From the NCBI GenBank assembly GCA_905221605.1, contig CAJNDS010000940.1:1-49284 (forward strand): DNA of 49,284 nt, in the 5' to 3' direction. Below, piece after piece: positions 12,101-21,566 of this stretch. Each line of letters starts with the position of its first letter. Within the stretch, counting starts at the first letter, position 1. A program made the position numbers and the translations under genes. Source of the DNA: Symbiodinium natans (lineage: Eukaryota > Sar > Dinophyceae > Suessiales > Symbiodiniaceae). The notes beneath the pieces were generated by a model. It saw nothing but the letters and a program-made list of their open reading frames with translations. It did not search any database and was not told the DNA's origin.

Positions 12101-12534
12101 AGCGGCAAGAGGCTACTGCTTGCTGGAGGAAGGCCATCATTGAGGCTGTCAGCAAGCATCCTCGGCTACGTCACTTCTCCGAGGCTGAAGGCTGCCACGG
12201 CTTCCAGGTCTCGCAAAGCATTGTCTCTGTCACCTTGCACAAGAGTGACAAGAATGGCACTATCACCAATAATGCGATGACGAAGAGTGAGCTTTCGAAA
12301 GTGTTTCAGGCCATGACAGAGGACATGTCCACAATTTGCGACCACCCGGCAGCTGCAAAGCGCTGCTTCATCGGGCAACCTGTTACGATCAATGCGTCAC
12401 AAGGTGTCCTTCGCATCGCGCTTGGCTCCGACAGTCTCCGTCGCTTCATCGAGGATCCCGCCTCCGTACTCAAGGACGACTGTTTACTCATCGAAAAGAT
12501 GAGCATGATGGCAGAGGAGTTTCATAGTCTCTGA
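9119..12534 (+). CDS. Fold-type I PLP-dependent transferase-like enzyme (3 exons)
   Basis: Proposed exons are 9119-9319, 11125-11322 and 11425-12534, all phase 0, giving 502 residues. Exon 1 starts at ATGG in a reasonable context and ends in GHNKYHCRP before a GT donor at 9320. Exon 2 follows a CAG acceptor and holds TPSGTDAEYL (about 100-109), a typical PLP-phosphate loop. Exon 3 begins VGSGTFEAAGGFSFS. It contains DACQGR, whose Asp250 would contact the pyridine nitrogen, and SKFYRSPPFAGAVL, whose Lys277 is the expected Schiff-base lysine. The second intron (11323-11424, 102 bp) has a GC donor, common in dinoflagellates. The motifs point to the aspartate-aminotransferase fold, closest to class V or group II types, but the substrate cannot be read from the sequence. 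The ATG at 11407 is intronic, not the start. The exon 1 join over 1.8 kb is the least certain step. Confidence 0.75.
9320..11124 (+). other. Intron 1 of the PLP-enzyme gene
   Basis: GT...AG intron of 1805 bp inferred from protein continuity (...YHCRP joined to DPCGHTASG...). It contains CCCTAAG-type short repeats at about 9605-9650, the CTGTAAATACCAG repeat at 10160-10455, a C-rich tract at 10465-10515 and no other gene. The small open frames inside are repeat products. Confidence 0.55.
10160..10455. repeat. Tandem/dispersed repeat with CTGTAAATACCAGTG core
   Basis: Units combine GCTGTAAA(T/G)ACCAGTG, a T-run, GGGCATGGTCGC, then AAAGGCATGGACGCTTGTGA. Copies start at about 10167, 10272, 10307 and 10410, each truncated differently. 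The repeat makes the three overlapping - strand frames here look similar to each other. It lies inside intron 1 of the PLP-enzyme gene. Confidence 0.8.
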
Positions 12535-13183
12535 TTTTTTTCAGTGGGCGGCAGCCTTAGGTGACACATCACCTGAGCCCCTGAGCTACCTGTTACTCAC
12601 TGACGATTCTCTCTTGCGTGCATTCCCCTTGCTGAAGCGTCGCTCTTCGCAGCAAAAGCAGCATTTGCAAGCCAGTGTCCTTGATTAAATTCTTCAAGCT
12701 TCCACAATGATTAGATGCTAGATGACTTGTGTCGCAGAGTATTGGATCGAATTCATGCTTGCTAAGGATGGTGTTAGCATGTGTTGACCATGATTTCTTC
12801 GCTCACTTTCTCCTCCTGCCAGCATACAGGGTCCTAGGAGGCTGGTAGACAGAAAACAGTGGTCATGGAACTAAGTCAAGTCCTGTACCTGTCACTTTGA
12901 AGTCAGGTGATCGCAACTCGCATTCCACGTTCTCGCAGCATTGAAAGTAATCTTTATTCGTCAAAGTCGTCTGCAGGGTAATCACAAGTAGGCAATCAAT
13001 TCAGATCATTTGTTGCGTTCCTGTGTGAGCGATGCATGGTTCATGGTGCCTGGCCGCGGTGTCACCGTGTCTACAGCACGGGCCTCATCAAGCTTTTGGA
13101 TTACAGAAGAGAGGATGTCAGATGGAGTACTGCAGACCTCCATGGATTGCATTCAGGACTTGTCTCTGCAAGCTCTCTTTGTA
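12535..13183. other. Spacer between PLP-enzyme gene and retroelement
   Basis: Presumed 3' UTR and intergenic DNA. No gene or strong repeat is seen. The retroelement boundary at 13184 is set by the start of identity with its internal A2 repeat. Confidence 0.5.
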
Positions 13184-13296
13184 TTAACCATGCATCGTGT
13201 TTGGCAGGCATGGGTGTGCATGCATCATTCCTCATTGCTGCTGCATGACATTTTGGTTCGAGTGTGACCCAAAACGGCAGGCAGCTGTTGATTTTG
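13184..13296 (+). repeat. Split direct repeat A1
   Basis: 113 bp matching 22780-22892 with two substitutions. It starts TTAACCATGCATCGTG and ends CTGTTGATTTTG. It contains CATTTTGGTTCGAG, close to the 3' end of the dinoflagellate spliced leader. It marks the left end of the element. Confidence 0.88.
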
Positions 13297-13387
13297 GGAG
13301 TGGGAGTGACCCGAAATTCTGTGAGAGTGACTCACTTTACTGAGAGAGTCTCAGTATTTCTTCTAGCAGGAGTGACCTGCTTGGGGC

Positions 13388-14179
13388 ATGGAACATGAAG
13401 CTCCGCATACAGTCTGCGCCTTTCACACAGATTGCCAGGTACTTCACCCGGCAGCGGCCGCGGAGTTTCGGCGCCTCATCAACGAGAGAGCTTCGAGGGG
13501 TGACCTCCGGGATGCAGCTTTCTTGTGGGCTTCAGCAGTGGAAATCCAGCATTACCCACCTTTGGAAACCGATGTTCCACGAGTCCCCGAACTCCCAGGT
13601 TTGTTGCCGCCCGTCCGTCAAGTGCCATGCACGAGCATTCCTTGTGCTCGTTGTGATTGCAGCCGTGGAGGGTTCCAATTCCCATATGTTGCAGTCGAGT
13701 TCAATGCGGGCGTTCTGGTCAAGGATGGCCGTTCGGCGGCTGGAGCCTGGGAAGATTTTCACCGCTGCGGACACCGCTTGGGTATTGCAGAGGTTCTGTG
13801 CCTGCAATCAGGGCTTTTGGTGGAAGACATCTTGCCCCCCAATGCGGCCAAGCTTATCAAAGTTGTTCAAACACAGACCGGAGCTGGGGGAGCGACCCCG
13901 CGTGACCTTTGGCGGGCCTGGAGAAGTTGGCATGGAGGGCAGCGCAGGTGGAGGGACCCCTGCTGGGAGCCCGTTGCCAGTCGGGAAGAAGGCCGAGCCG
14001 ACGAGATGGCAAGGAGCGGGAGATCTTTGTGGCATTGGCTCGGTGCAGTCGAGGCCGGATATTCGCCACTCTTCAGTCCATGTGCCTCGTGCGGTTTGCC
14101 AGCCCCTTTCTTGTGCAGGCGTTGTCAAGCTGTTGTCTGCAAAGACTGTATCTCCGAATGCCGGCTCTGCTCACAGTAA
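13388..14179 (+). CDS. Retroelement ORF with C-terminal zinc-binding (B-box/RING-like) motif
   Basis: 263-codon open frame directly after A1. No known domain in the first 220 residues; a CARCDC motif lies near residue 86. The last 35 residues hold regularly spaced cysteines: CxxC, then CxxC-x4-CxxC-x3-CxxC, matching cross-brace zinc fingers such as B-box or RING types. This suggests nucleic-acid or protein binding. This frame is preferred over an overlapping one (13395-14375) because of its zinc motif and more natural composition. The stop at 14179 is followed immediately by coding-like sequence in the next frame (to about 14335) and then by the recombinase frame. It may therefore be the N-terminal part of the recombinase polyprotein separated by frame changes, or a gag-like first ORF. 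Confidence 0.55.
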   Translation: MEHEAPHTVCAFHTDCQVLHPAAAAEFRRLINERASRGDLRDAAFLWASAVEIQHYPPLETDVPRVPELPGLLPPVRQVPCTSIPCARCDCSRGGFQFPYVAVEFNAGVLVKDGRSAAGAWEDFHRCGHRLGIAEVLCLQSGLLVEDILPPNAAKLIKVVQTQTGAGGATPRDLWRAWRSWHGGQRRWRDPCWEPVASREEGRADEMARSGRSLWHWLGAVEAGYSPLFSPCASCGLPAPFLCRRCQAVVCKDCISECRLCSQ

Positions 14180-14238
14180 GTCCGAAGTAGCAGGAGCAGC
14201 CCTGGCAGCAGCGCTCGCCAGCCAGATGGCGGGCATTT

Positions 14239-17220
14239 ATGCTCTCCAAGCAATGGAAGACCCTTCCGCCCAGGGAGAGACCCTGGGAGAGCCGGAGGCT
14301 GAGACGGTGGTGGACCGCATTGCTGCGCGGTCGGTCAGTCGATCAGTACCGTGTGCGCTACGGGCTGGAAGATGACCTGGACTTCTCCTACGCCTTCACC
14401 AGCTGGGAAAAGGCGAGAGACGCCGGAGGGCATGCAGTCGCGGATGCGTGGGCAGAAGTCTGCAATGACCGCGAGGATGGCGCAGCCCTCGGCTTTGTGC
14501 GCCAGGCAGTGGACGCGGCGGCAGCTCGACCCGCTGTGCGCGCGGCCGTAGTCAAGAAGCTCCAGCTGGGGCGTATGGCCAGATCCGTGAAGGAGCGTGC
14601 CGGGCAAAGGGCCTCTGATGCATCGGTGCCGGACAGCGAGGCAGCGAATGAGCTAGCGCAGTTCATGGAGGCAGCAGGGGCGCACGAGCCTGGAGATCGG
14701 ACCGAGCGGCGCTCGGCAGACTGGAAGAACCTCCTCTCTTCCTTGGCGGAGCGCAAGGTGAAGGAGGCGGAGCGTGCGACAGTGGATGGCTGCCTTAGGT
14801 CCCTGCGTGAGCTCCTCCACTTTCAGTTGCTCCGAGGTCGAGCCGGTGGCCTGGCGGATGTGGACAAGATCGACCTCTTTGCCTTCCTGGAGCAAGGTAC
14901 TAAGGCCCCCGTCCGTGCATTGAATGGGCTCAGGTGGTTCAGCAAGCACGCTTCCCTCGAATGGGAGCTGGCAGATTTGCAACCCTCGAGGCCAGTGCAA
15001 GCTGGGAAGGAGGGACCTTCCCAGGCAGCGGTGGCGGAGCCTATCATGCTGAGCGAGCTGGAGGCTCGGGTGGTGGATCTATGGCAGTTTGGCGATCCAC
15101 GGTGGAATTGCCTCCTCGGCAACTGGATCATCTTCGCCGGTTGCGTGCGCCACAAGCACTTGGAGAGATCCGTGCCGATTTCGATCACCGGATCTACTGT
15201 GCACTTTTGGTGTCAGAAAGGAAAACAGGCTCACAACAGGAACGGCTTTGCCTGGGCGGTGCCATCGCACTTTATGTCAGGGTGGCCGTGGGCCGAGTAC
15301 TGGTTGGATTCGTTCAAAGGGCTGCCGCCGAGCAAGCAGCTCAAGTGTGGCGTTTGCTTTGATGCCCACGGGAACCCGTGGGCAATCCACGAAGTCACCA
15401 AAATGGCCCAAGACGAATTCCTCGGGGTCGAACCCCCTGTCACCACTTACAGCTGGAGGAGAGTGGCGCCATCAGTGGGACTGCTGTTGCAGCTGGATGA
15501 GCAGTCTATGTTGTCGCTATCCGACTGGCAGGACCGTAGCAAGGTGCAAGGTTCGGCGGCGGCGATGCCACTGCACTATGCAGGCACCAAATATGGGTTG
15601 TCAGTGCGGAACAAGCACCTGATCTTGGCAACGGCTTCAAGATGCTTGGATTTTGCATCTTGGGACGCAGTTTCCCCGCAGCTTCTTGTCCAGGACGACC
15701 CGGCGTTGCGCAATACAGTGGCAGAGAAGGTGCGCTTGGATGGGGACACCGTCTGGCAGGCGCCTGCGAGCTTCCCAGGCCCTGTTCGGAAGAAGGCTTT
15801 CCAAACCACAGCACTCCACAACCGAAGGCAGATGAGGGCGGCTACCGCAGCGGGAGGGACCCGCAGCGCGGAGGCGGAGCCTACTATGCCAGCGCAAGCG
15901 AATGGCAGGGTGCTTTCAGCTTTCCTGAGGAACGGGAGCAGGTTGTGCCCGAACTTTCAGCTGGGCCGATGCAGGGACGATGACTGCGTGCTGCAGCATC
16001 AGTGCGCCGCTGTCCTGCGGTCAAGTCGCGTGTGCGGAGGCAGACACGCAGGGAAGGACTGCCGCGACAAGCGGCGCATGAAGCCTGAGGATGTGCCACG
16101 CCCAGTCCCACCGCCCGCCAAGGCGCCTACGCTGCCAGCGCCGTCGGCCGCAGTTCGCTTGATTCCGGCCTCTGAAGTGCGGCGAGAAGAGCCGAGATCG
16201 AGCGACAGGCGCGAGAGTCCATCGGCGAGCTCCAGCGGAGTTCCGGAGCCGCGGCATCCGCCGTCTGCGGCAGCCAGGAAGCGCAATGCAGCAGCCATGG
16301 AAGGCCTGGAAGAGGTTCCGGTGAAGCCTATGCCTCGGGTGCCCAAGGCGGAGATCAAGGTCAAGAAGGCGCCGGTTGGTTTCGCAGCGAAGTCAAGGCC
16401 GGCGCAGCCAGTGCGGCCGCCTCCAAAGGCCATGCCCCGTGCCAAGTCGGGGCCTGAAGCCGCAGGAGCCAAGCCGAAGAGCAGACCTGCATCGGTGAGG
16501 GACACCGATGAGAGCTTCTTCGATCGGCTGGCGGAGCGCAGCCTGGCTTTGGGAGACACGAGGGAGGCCTTGCAGATCCCGACCACCGTATACCAGAGTC
16601 GTGCAGGAGGTCGCTTGCTGTTGTCCGCCCTCCCAACGCAGGACAATCGGGCCAACTTTCCGGTGGTGGACCTCCAGGTCACAGCTATGGAGAAGTCAGC
16701 GCCGGCGAGGAAAGGCATCAACTTGCCCAACGCGTTGGTTCGCCAGTTCAATGTGACCTCGTCGTATGGGCGCGACGAGGCCTTCGCAGAGCTCTTCCCC
16801 CTCATCAAGCATACGCTGTGGGAGGGGCGGCACGTCTTGATACATTGCATTGCTGGGAGGCATCGGGGTGGATCCACAGCCGTGACTTGTAGGGCAATCT
16901 TGATGGGAGAGTCCCTTCGGGATGCCGAGGAGCATGTCAGGGCCCTCCGCGACATAGAGCTACACAAGGTTCGCTGGCAGAACCGGTCTATTGCGGAGTG
17001 GATGGAGAAGGCGGTGCGGAGGACCAATTTGGGAGCGGCGCCGCCGGTGCCGGTAGCCGGGAGTGACCCTCTGTCAGCATCGCCAAGTTGCGGGCGCTCG
17101 CAGCTTAGTATCCCCGATGCGCACTTCGGACAAGTTCGAAGCCTTTGCATGGCAGAAAGAGCAGTGCAGAGGTTGTTTCAGTCTGGCCGGAGCCCGATGG
17201 CAGTCTCCATGATCGGGTGA
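14239..17220 (+). CDS. Tyrosine recombinase - CCCH zinc finger - PTP/DSP-like phosphatase fusion
   Basis: 993-codon open frame. Residues about 290-460 form a tyrosine recombinase-like domain: Arg304 in GCVRHKHLERS, a lysine in QKGKQ, the arginine pair 407-408 in TYSWRRVAPS (in place of HxxR), LSDWQ, and Tyr447/Tyr452 in MPLHYAGTKYGLS. Residues about 567-610 form a CCCH-type module (SRLCPNFQLGRCRDDDC, then two more Cys/His pairs). Residues about 630-750 are a basic Pro/Ala-rich linker. Residues about 770-930 contain IHCIAGRHRGGST, a C-x5-R phosphate loop (Cys870, Arg876) as in dual-specificity and tyrosine phosphatases, followed by a helical region. The natural N-terminus probably includes sequence in another frame upstream (about 14175-14335, including AGAALAAALASQMAGIYALQ), so the first 30 or so residues here may be spurious. 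The recombinase would integrate circular cDNA. The phosphatase role is unknown. Confidence 0.8.
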   Translation: MLSKQWKTLPPRERPWESRRLRRWWTALLRGRSVDQYRVRYGLEDDLDFSYAFTSWEKARDAGGHAVADAWAEVCNDREDGAALGFVRQAVDAAAARPAVRAAVVKKLQLGRMARSVKERAGQRASDASVPDSEAANELAQFMEAAGAHEPGDRTERRSADWKNLLSSLAERKVKEAERATVDGCLRSLRELLHFQLLRGRAGGLADVDKIDLFAFLEQGTKAPVRALNGLRWFSKHASLEWELADLQPSRPVQAGKEGPSQAAVAEPIMLSELEARVVDLWQFGDPRWNCLLGNWIIFAGCVRHKHLERSVPISITGSTVHFWCQKGKQAHNRNGFAWAVPSHFMSGWPWAEYWLDSFKGLPPSKQLKCGVCFDAHGNPWAIHEVTKMAQDEFLGVEPPVTTYSWRRVAPSVGLLLQLDEQSMLSLSDWQDRSKVQGSAAAMPLHYAGTKYGLSVRNKHLILATASRCLDFASWDAVSPQLLVQDDPALRNTVAEKVRLDGDTVWQAPASFPGPVRKKAFQTTALHNRRQMRAATAAGGTRSAEAEPTMPAQANGRVLSAFLRNGSRLCPNFQLGRCRDDDCVLQHQCAAVLRSSRVCGGRHAGKDCRDKRRMKPEDVPRPVPPPAKAPTLPAPSAAVRLIPASEVRREEPRSSDRRESPSASSSGVPEPRHPPSAAARKRNAAAMEGLEEVPVKPMPRVPKAEIKVKKAPVGFAAKSRPAQPVRPPPKAMPRAKSGPEAAGAKPKSRPASVRDTDESFFDRLAERSLALGDTREALQIPTTVYQSRAGGRLLLSALPTQDNRANFPVVDLQVTAMEKSAPARKGINLPNALVRQFNVTSSYGRDEAFAELFPLIKHTLWEGRHVLIHCIAGRHRGGSTAVTCRAILMGESLRDAEEHVRALRDIELHKVRWQNRSIAEWMEKAVRRTNLGAAPPVPVAGSDPLSASPSCGRSQLSIPDAHFGQVRSLCMAERAVQRLFQSGRSPMAVSMIG

Positions 17221-17673
17221 ACGGCCCAAAGTGTATTGCCCCCAATGAGCTAGCGTGACCTACGAATCAGAGCTTGCTGGCCTGCACATGTGTGCCTCAG
17301 TTTTGCGTCGGGCATAAGTCCTCGGATCGGCCCGTCGCCGCCTTGCCAGCTTTTCGTACTTTAGTCCCTGCGTCACGCGAGCATAGAAGAGAAAAGGTCG
17401 CGCGTCTAGACAGCTTCTGTGATGCCTGCCAGAGCACGCCACACAGGGAATGCACTGCTGTTGTTTGCATGCTTGTTGTTTCCGTGTGAGTATTGCACAT
17501 GAGAGATTGCATGCATTGCGAGTGCGTGGCAGGCACCCGTGCTGTTTTTTACATGTGGCATTTTGGCTTGGATGAGGTACATTCGAGCAAGCCGGGAGGG
17601 ACCCGGCGAGCGTGCTCCAGGTGGGACCCGGAGAGAAGCTCATAGGGCATAGGCCTCCAAGAGTGACTTGGTG
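17221..17673. other. Intergenic spacer inside the retroelement
   Basis: No supported ORF. GGGAGGGACC- and GAGTGAC-type short motifs occur here (17600-17670), as they do upstream of the first ORF. They may be element-specific regulatory or just compositional motifs. Confidence 0.4.
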
Positions 17674-18716
17674 ATGGCCCAGTCTTTGGTCCCGCGTGAC
17701 GGGGGGGAGATTTCAAGGCTGCCCTTGCCACTTTAGCTACCAACTTTAGTCTCTCATCTGAAGTCACAAAGCGCATTGAATCCGAGGGAGTGACCCATTT
17801 GGAAGAGTTGCGTTTTCTGTTTGACAATGAAGAGCATGTTGGTCGCTGGATTGCTAAGTTAAACTTAGGTGACGCCACTATCATTCAGACAGCCCGCATG
17901 CGTCGAGCATGGCAAGCAGTGCGCCTTTACTTTACCCAAGCCGAGCAGGACAGGTCCAAAGTTATGCTTGCTGACCTTGACTCGCTGTTGGAAGACGGGG
18001 AGCTTCGGAATGTCAAGCAATCCTTTTGGAGGCGGTATCGTTTGCGATTCCCTACCGAAGTGCATCCAGCAGACTCGCTTCTTTCGAGGGTATCACGTGA
18101 GATCGCCAAGCGCATGTTGTGCGTGTACCCCATCGGGAAGGTACGTAATCTGCAGTTCCAGCTCACCACCGTGCAGAAGAAGCGCAAGCTGGGAGACAAC
18201 CTCTGGACCGAGGAGGTGGAGACAGAAGACATGGGAGTGCATGACGAGAACACCTACCTCGACAAGTTGCACACACTTCTGTTGGCATATGCCATGGCCG
18301 GAGTTGAGGCACTGCCGGGCGTGGACCTAACCAAGGAGTCGACCTTGGGTGCAGCGTCGGTTGAATTTGTGGGAGTGCCTCTGGACACGGTGCTGGCATA
18401 TTACTACCGAGCGAAGAGGTGCACTTTGTCTTTGCCGCCAAGCCGTCGGCTGGCGTGGTTGCAGGCCAAAGATACCGAAGAGCGCAGCGAGTGGGTTACA
18501 AGATTCCACGAAAGCACAGACTCTCTGGGGTTGGTCATCAAGCAAGTCATGGAGGCGAGGGACGCCCATTGGACTGTGTCCAATCCAACCCCGGGCCATA
18601 TAGTCCCGGAGCAGCCCGGGACAAGCACGGCGAACAAGGAGCAGCTGGGAGCCCAGGCCAGTCCAAGTTTCGCGAAGGACCTACAGTGGCAGGGAAGAAG
18701 ACAGCAGCCGTCTTGA
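17674..18716 (+). CDS. Gag-like ORF of the retroelement (frame broken)
   Basis: The frame is open from 17700 to 18716. A plausible AUG start lies at 17674 (MAQSLVPRDGG) in another frame; the two would join if the G7 run at 17701-17707 had one more G. The protein is helical and charged, with LNLGDATIIQTARMRRAWQA near its start, and has no enzyme motif. Position and size fit a DIRS-type gag (capsid-like) protein, although I cannot confirm homology. The reading then shifts near 18689 into a zinc-finger tail (next entry). The homopolymer slip could be decay, a sequencing error or programmed frameshifting. Confidence 0.6.
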
Positions 18717-18883
18717 AAGACGGAACGCGCCTATGCCCTGAGTTCCAGCGTGGAGCATGCAAAGCAGCAGCGGGCAAGTGCAGCAAAGGAGCCCACAGGT
18801 GCGGAGTCATTGTGCGGGCACAGCGAGCTTGTGGTTCGCCAGGCCATGGTGCGGCTGCATGCCGAGTTCCCGCAAAGCCATGA
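18689..18883 (+). CDS. CCCH-type zinc module, C-terminal end of gag-like protein
   Basis: This frame reads GKKTAAVLKDGTRLCPEFQ and continues with cysteines and histidines spaced as in the recombinase ORF's module (LCPxFQxGxC...C...H.C...C...H...C). It stops at 18883. The gag-like frame upstream ends at 18716 in a different phase, so a one-base change near 18670-18690 separates the two parts. Presence of the same module in both ORFs suggests a shared RNA-binding function (inference). Confidence 0.6.
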   Translation, partial: AGKKTAAVLKDGTRLCPEFQRGACKAAAGKCSKGAHRCGVIVRAQRACGSPGHGAAACRVPAKP

Positions 18884-19155
18884 GGGGGCCCTGAGGGGGG
18901 TGAGGGGACCCTTAGGGGAGACAGATGACCCCCATAGGGAAGCAGCGGACGGCCAGCCAGTGGCAGTGGACCTTATGTGCGGTGGCAATGCACCGTTGAC
19001 GAAGGCACTGTTATATTGTGGCTGGAAGTGTGCCCCAGTGGATTTGGTGCTCGACCCTGGCCACGATCTGGCGTCGGCTGAATGCCAGCCTTTGGTACAG
19101 CAAGCAGTGGATCAGGCATGCCTGGTGTTGGCAGCCATCGACTGCAGCACGAAGT
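18750..19155 (+). CDS. Methyltransferase-like domain, N-terminal part
   Basis: In this frame VAVDLMCGGNAPLTKALLYC (from about 18957) resembles the glycine-rich SAM-binding motif I of class I methyltransferases. AAIDCSTKS (about 19131-19157) resembles the motif IV region of cytosine-C5 enzymes, with Cys at 19143. The reading then shifts by a two-base change at about 19155 into the next frame. The frame is open from a GTG at 18750 and overlaps the gag tail. The start codon is unclear. DIRS-order elements often encode a methyltransferase domain, usually Dam-like; this one looks more like the C5 type, but that is tentative. Confidence 0.5.
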
Positions 19156-21566
19156 CTAGTGAGGGAGATTCCTCGAGACACAGGGACACAGTCAGGAGCG
19201 CCGAGACCGCTCCGGAGCGAAGAACATCCCATGGGGCTTCCAGGGCTGGACATTCGGGCACAGCGCAGAGTGTCCCGAGACAACGTGGCCTGTAAGTTTG
19301 TCCTGGACTTGCAGCAGCAGGTGGTGGACCGCGGGGGGGGAGCCTTGCGCGAGAACCCTCGCAACAGCTTGCAGTGGCATTTGCCGCAAGAGAAAGCGAT
19401 GTCAGCGTCGGGACAATGGTTCGACACCGACTACCACGCATGTTGCTTCATGGGGGCACGTCGCAAGGCGCAGCGCCTGCGGCGCAATATCTGGGAGTTG
19501 ACCCAGGGGCCGACGCTGCGGTGCCACCATACCCACGATCCAGCGGAATGGGAACCGTGGGCAGTTGGAGACCAAATCGTCTTTCCCGCAGCGTCGGAGG
19601 CCGAGTACACAGCCCCTTTGGCGTTCCACATCGCAGTCTCAGCGAGCTGGTGGGCGTGCAGAACCGGCTGGGCCAAGCTCCATGTGCCCCGCGGGCCAGC
19701 GGTGCAGACAGTTGGCCGTCGGGAACATTGGCTACAGTTGGATCCACGAGCACTGCGCGAGTGGGCTATGGCGCCGCTGGCTATTTCCCTGGGCCTCAGG
19801 CCACTCGACCCGGGGGAGGCGGCGCGCGTTCCGCGCCGAGTTGAGGTGCAGTCGGCTTTGCAGCCCGACAAAACCCTGCCAGCGGACCATGTGTGTGTGG
19901 GAAGAGGGCATCATACCCACCGGCTGCCAGTCACACAGTGGGCTTGTCCGTTTGTTCCAGGCTTCAACTGTGGAGTGGATGACTGGCTCCCGCTTTTCAC
20001 AGAACACGTCATGACCCACATGCGCAGCGAACTCAGGTCTCTCGAGGGTCGAGTGTTGGCCTGCGACTGTCCCCTGTCCCAAGCCTGCGAGGCGGATGTG
20101 CTGGCAGGCTTGGTGTTTCAGGAGGGGAAACCTCCGGATTGTGCGCAGGATGCGGCTGCGGGACGGCCGGGGCGCAGGCACAAGGGATCGCGACGGAGAG
20201 TCATCCTCGCGGCGGCAGCTGGAGCGTTGCCTACTCCAGTGGGGGCCGTCATCCCGTACTTGCACCAAGATGCCGTGACCGGCGCCTTCAAGTCCCTTTT
20301 CCCGCCAGACCTCCTCCAGGATTTCCACTTCCCCGTTGTGGAGGACCTCATCAACAGTCCTCCCTTCACCTCCTTTCCACAGTGGTGCCGGGCGCAGGAG
20401 CTGCCGTGGGACGGCCCTCTGCTACCACAAATGGTCAGTGCCCAGCAAAGGCAGTGGCAGCGGAATGCTGAGGGCCAGCAAGCAGGTGGGATGGCGCATA
20501 AAGCCGCCCTGCCTCCAGTCCTGCCTTTTGGGCTGCACCCTGACGAGCATTTCGATCTGGCCAGGGACCTAGCCCACTACCCTACCCCTTTCGAAGCCGA
20601 ACCCGTTCTTGATCTCGACCTGCAATATGCTGCGGAGGTGACCGCAGCGGGGAGAGGGACTCTCCAGCGGTCGCGGCGGGTTGCCGTGGGGGCGCTTAGG
20701 GAGCTAAAGCGCAGGTGGGCAGGGGTAGACACCTGTCTGCGGCAGGGGCAGGAGCCAGGTGTCCGGCGTGTGACAGCCAGACGGGATGTCGGCTTTCTCG
20801 CCCTACTGTTGCTCCTGGTGTCGTGGGGGGACGTGTCGTTGCCCCAAGCTTTCATCGAAGGCATGTCAGCCGTGGGAACGGCCCCCTATTACGGAGTTTT
20901 CCCGTGGCAGGGTGCTAGGCAGATAGGCCGAGACGAAATCTTTCAGGATGTGGGAGCCCAGAACAGCCGCATCCAAGCCAGTTTAAGACCAGGGAAAGAC
21001 GACGCTTTCCTCCTAGCCCAGAGCTTGAAGGATGCTCAAAACGGCTTCTGCTCAAAGCCACTGCAATACCCAGAGCTATTGAGAGCTGTCAAGGGAGAGA
21101 AGTTCCGTCTAATCCCCAGATGTGTAATTACGCAAAGTAGTGGCAAACAGCGAGTGATCGACAACGCCGATACCGGAGGCCAGTCAGAGCTTAGCTCAGA
21201 CCCCAACAAGTTGGTCCTTTGCTCCCCGTTGAGGCCAGCTCAGCATGCGGCCGTTCTGTTGCGGCAGTTGTCTACCTCCGAGTTCGAGGAAGCCCAGCGA
21301 GTGGATGCGCTGGAAGGCGGGGGTGAGGACTGGCCCGACGCTTATCGCCACTGCCCCATGTCCCATCGGGCGAGTTTGGCGTGCGTTGTGGTGTGGTGGC
21401 ATCAGGAATGGTGCCAGCCAGCATACCAGCTCTACTCTGGATTGCTGTTTGGCCTCCCGTTGGCTGTCACGAGTTTCAATCGCTACAGCCGTGCCGTCGA
21501 GGCACTGGGGCGCAGATTACTCGGAATCCTCGTCTCCCTGTATTTCGACGACTCACACTTGACAGA
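19156..21566 (+). CDS. Methyltransferase-like C-terminal part and reverse transcriptase
   Basis: The frame is open from 19018 to 21642; it is meaningful from about 19156 (REIPRDTG) to about 21566. The first part carries ENPRNSLQW (19351 on), comparable to motif VI (ENV/ENP) of C5 methyltransferases, and ARRKAQRLRRN, comparable to motif VIII. A region of unknown function of about 350 residues follows. The reverse transcriptase comprises KFRLIPRCVITQSSGKQRVI, motif A DAYRHCP (Asp at 21337), motif B LFGLPLAVTSFNR and motif C YFDDSH (21541 on). After motif C the thumb continues in another frame. Confidence 0.8.

Noticed and set aside
13395-14375. 326-codon overlapping + frame as the first retroelement ORF
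   Set aside because: Only its last part (about 14175-14335) looks coding; upstream the 13388-14179 frame carries the zinc-finger motif.
15999-17150. 383-codon - strand frame opposite the recombinase ORF
   Set aside because: Antisense shadow; the + strand carries the recognisable CCCH and phosphatase motifs here.
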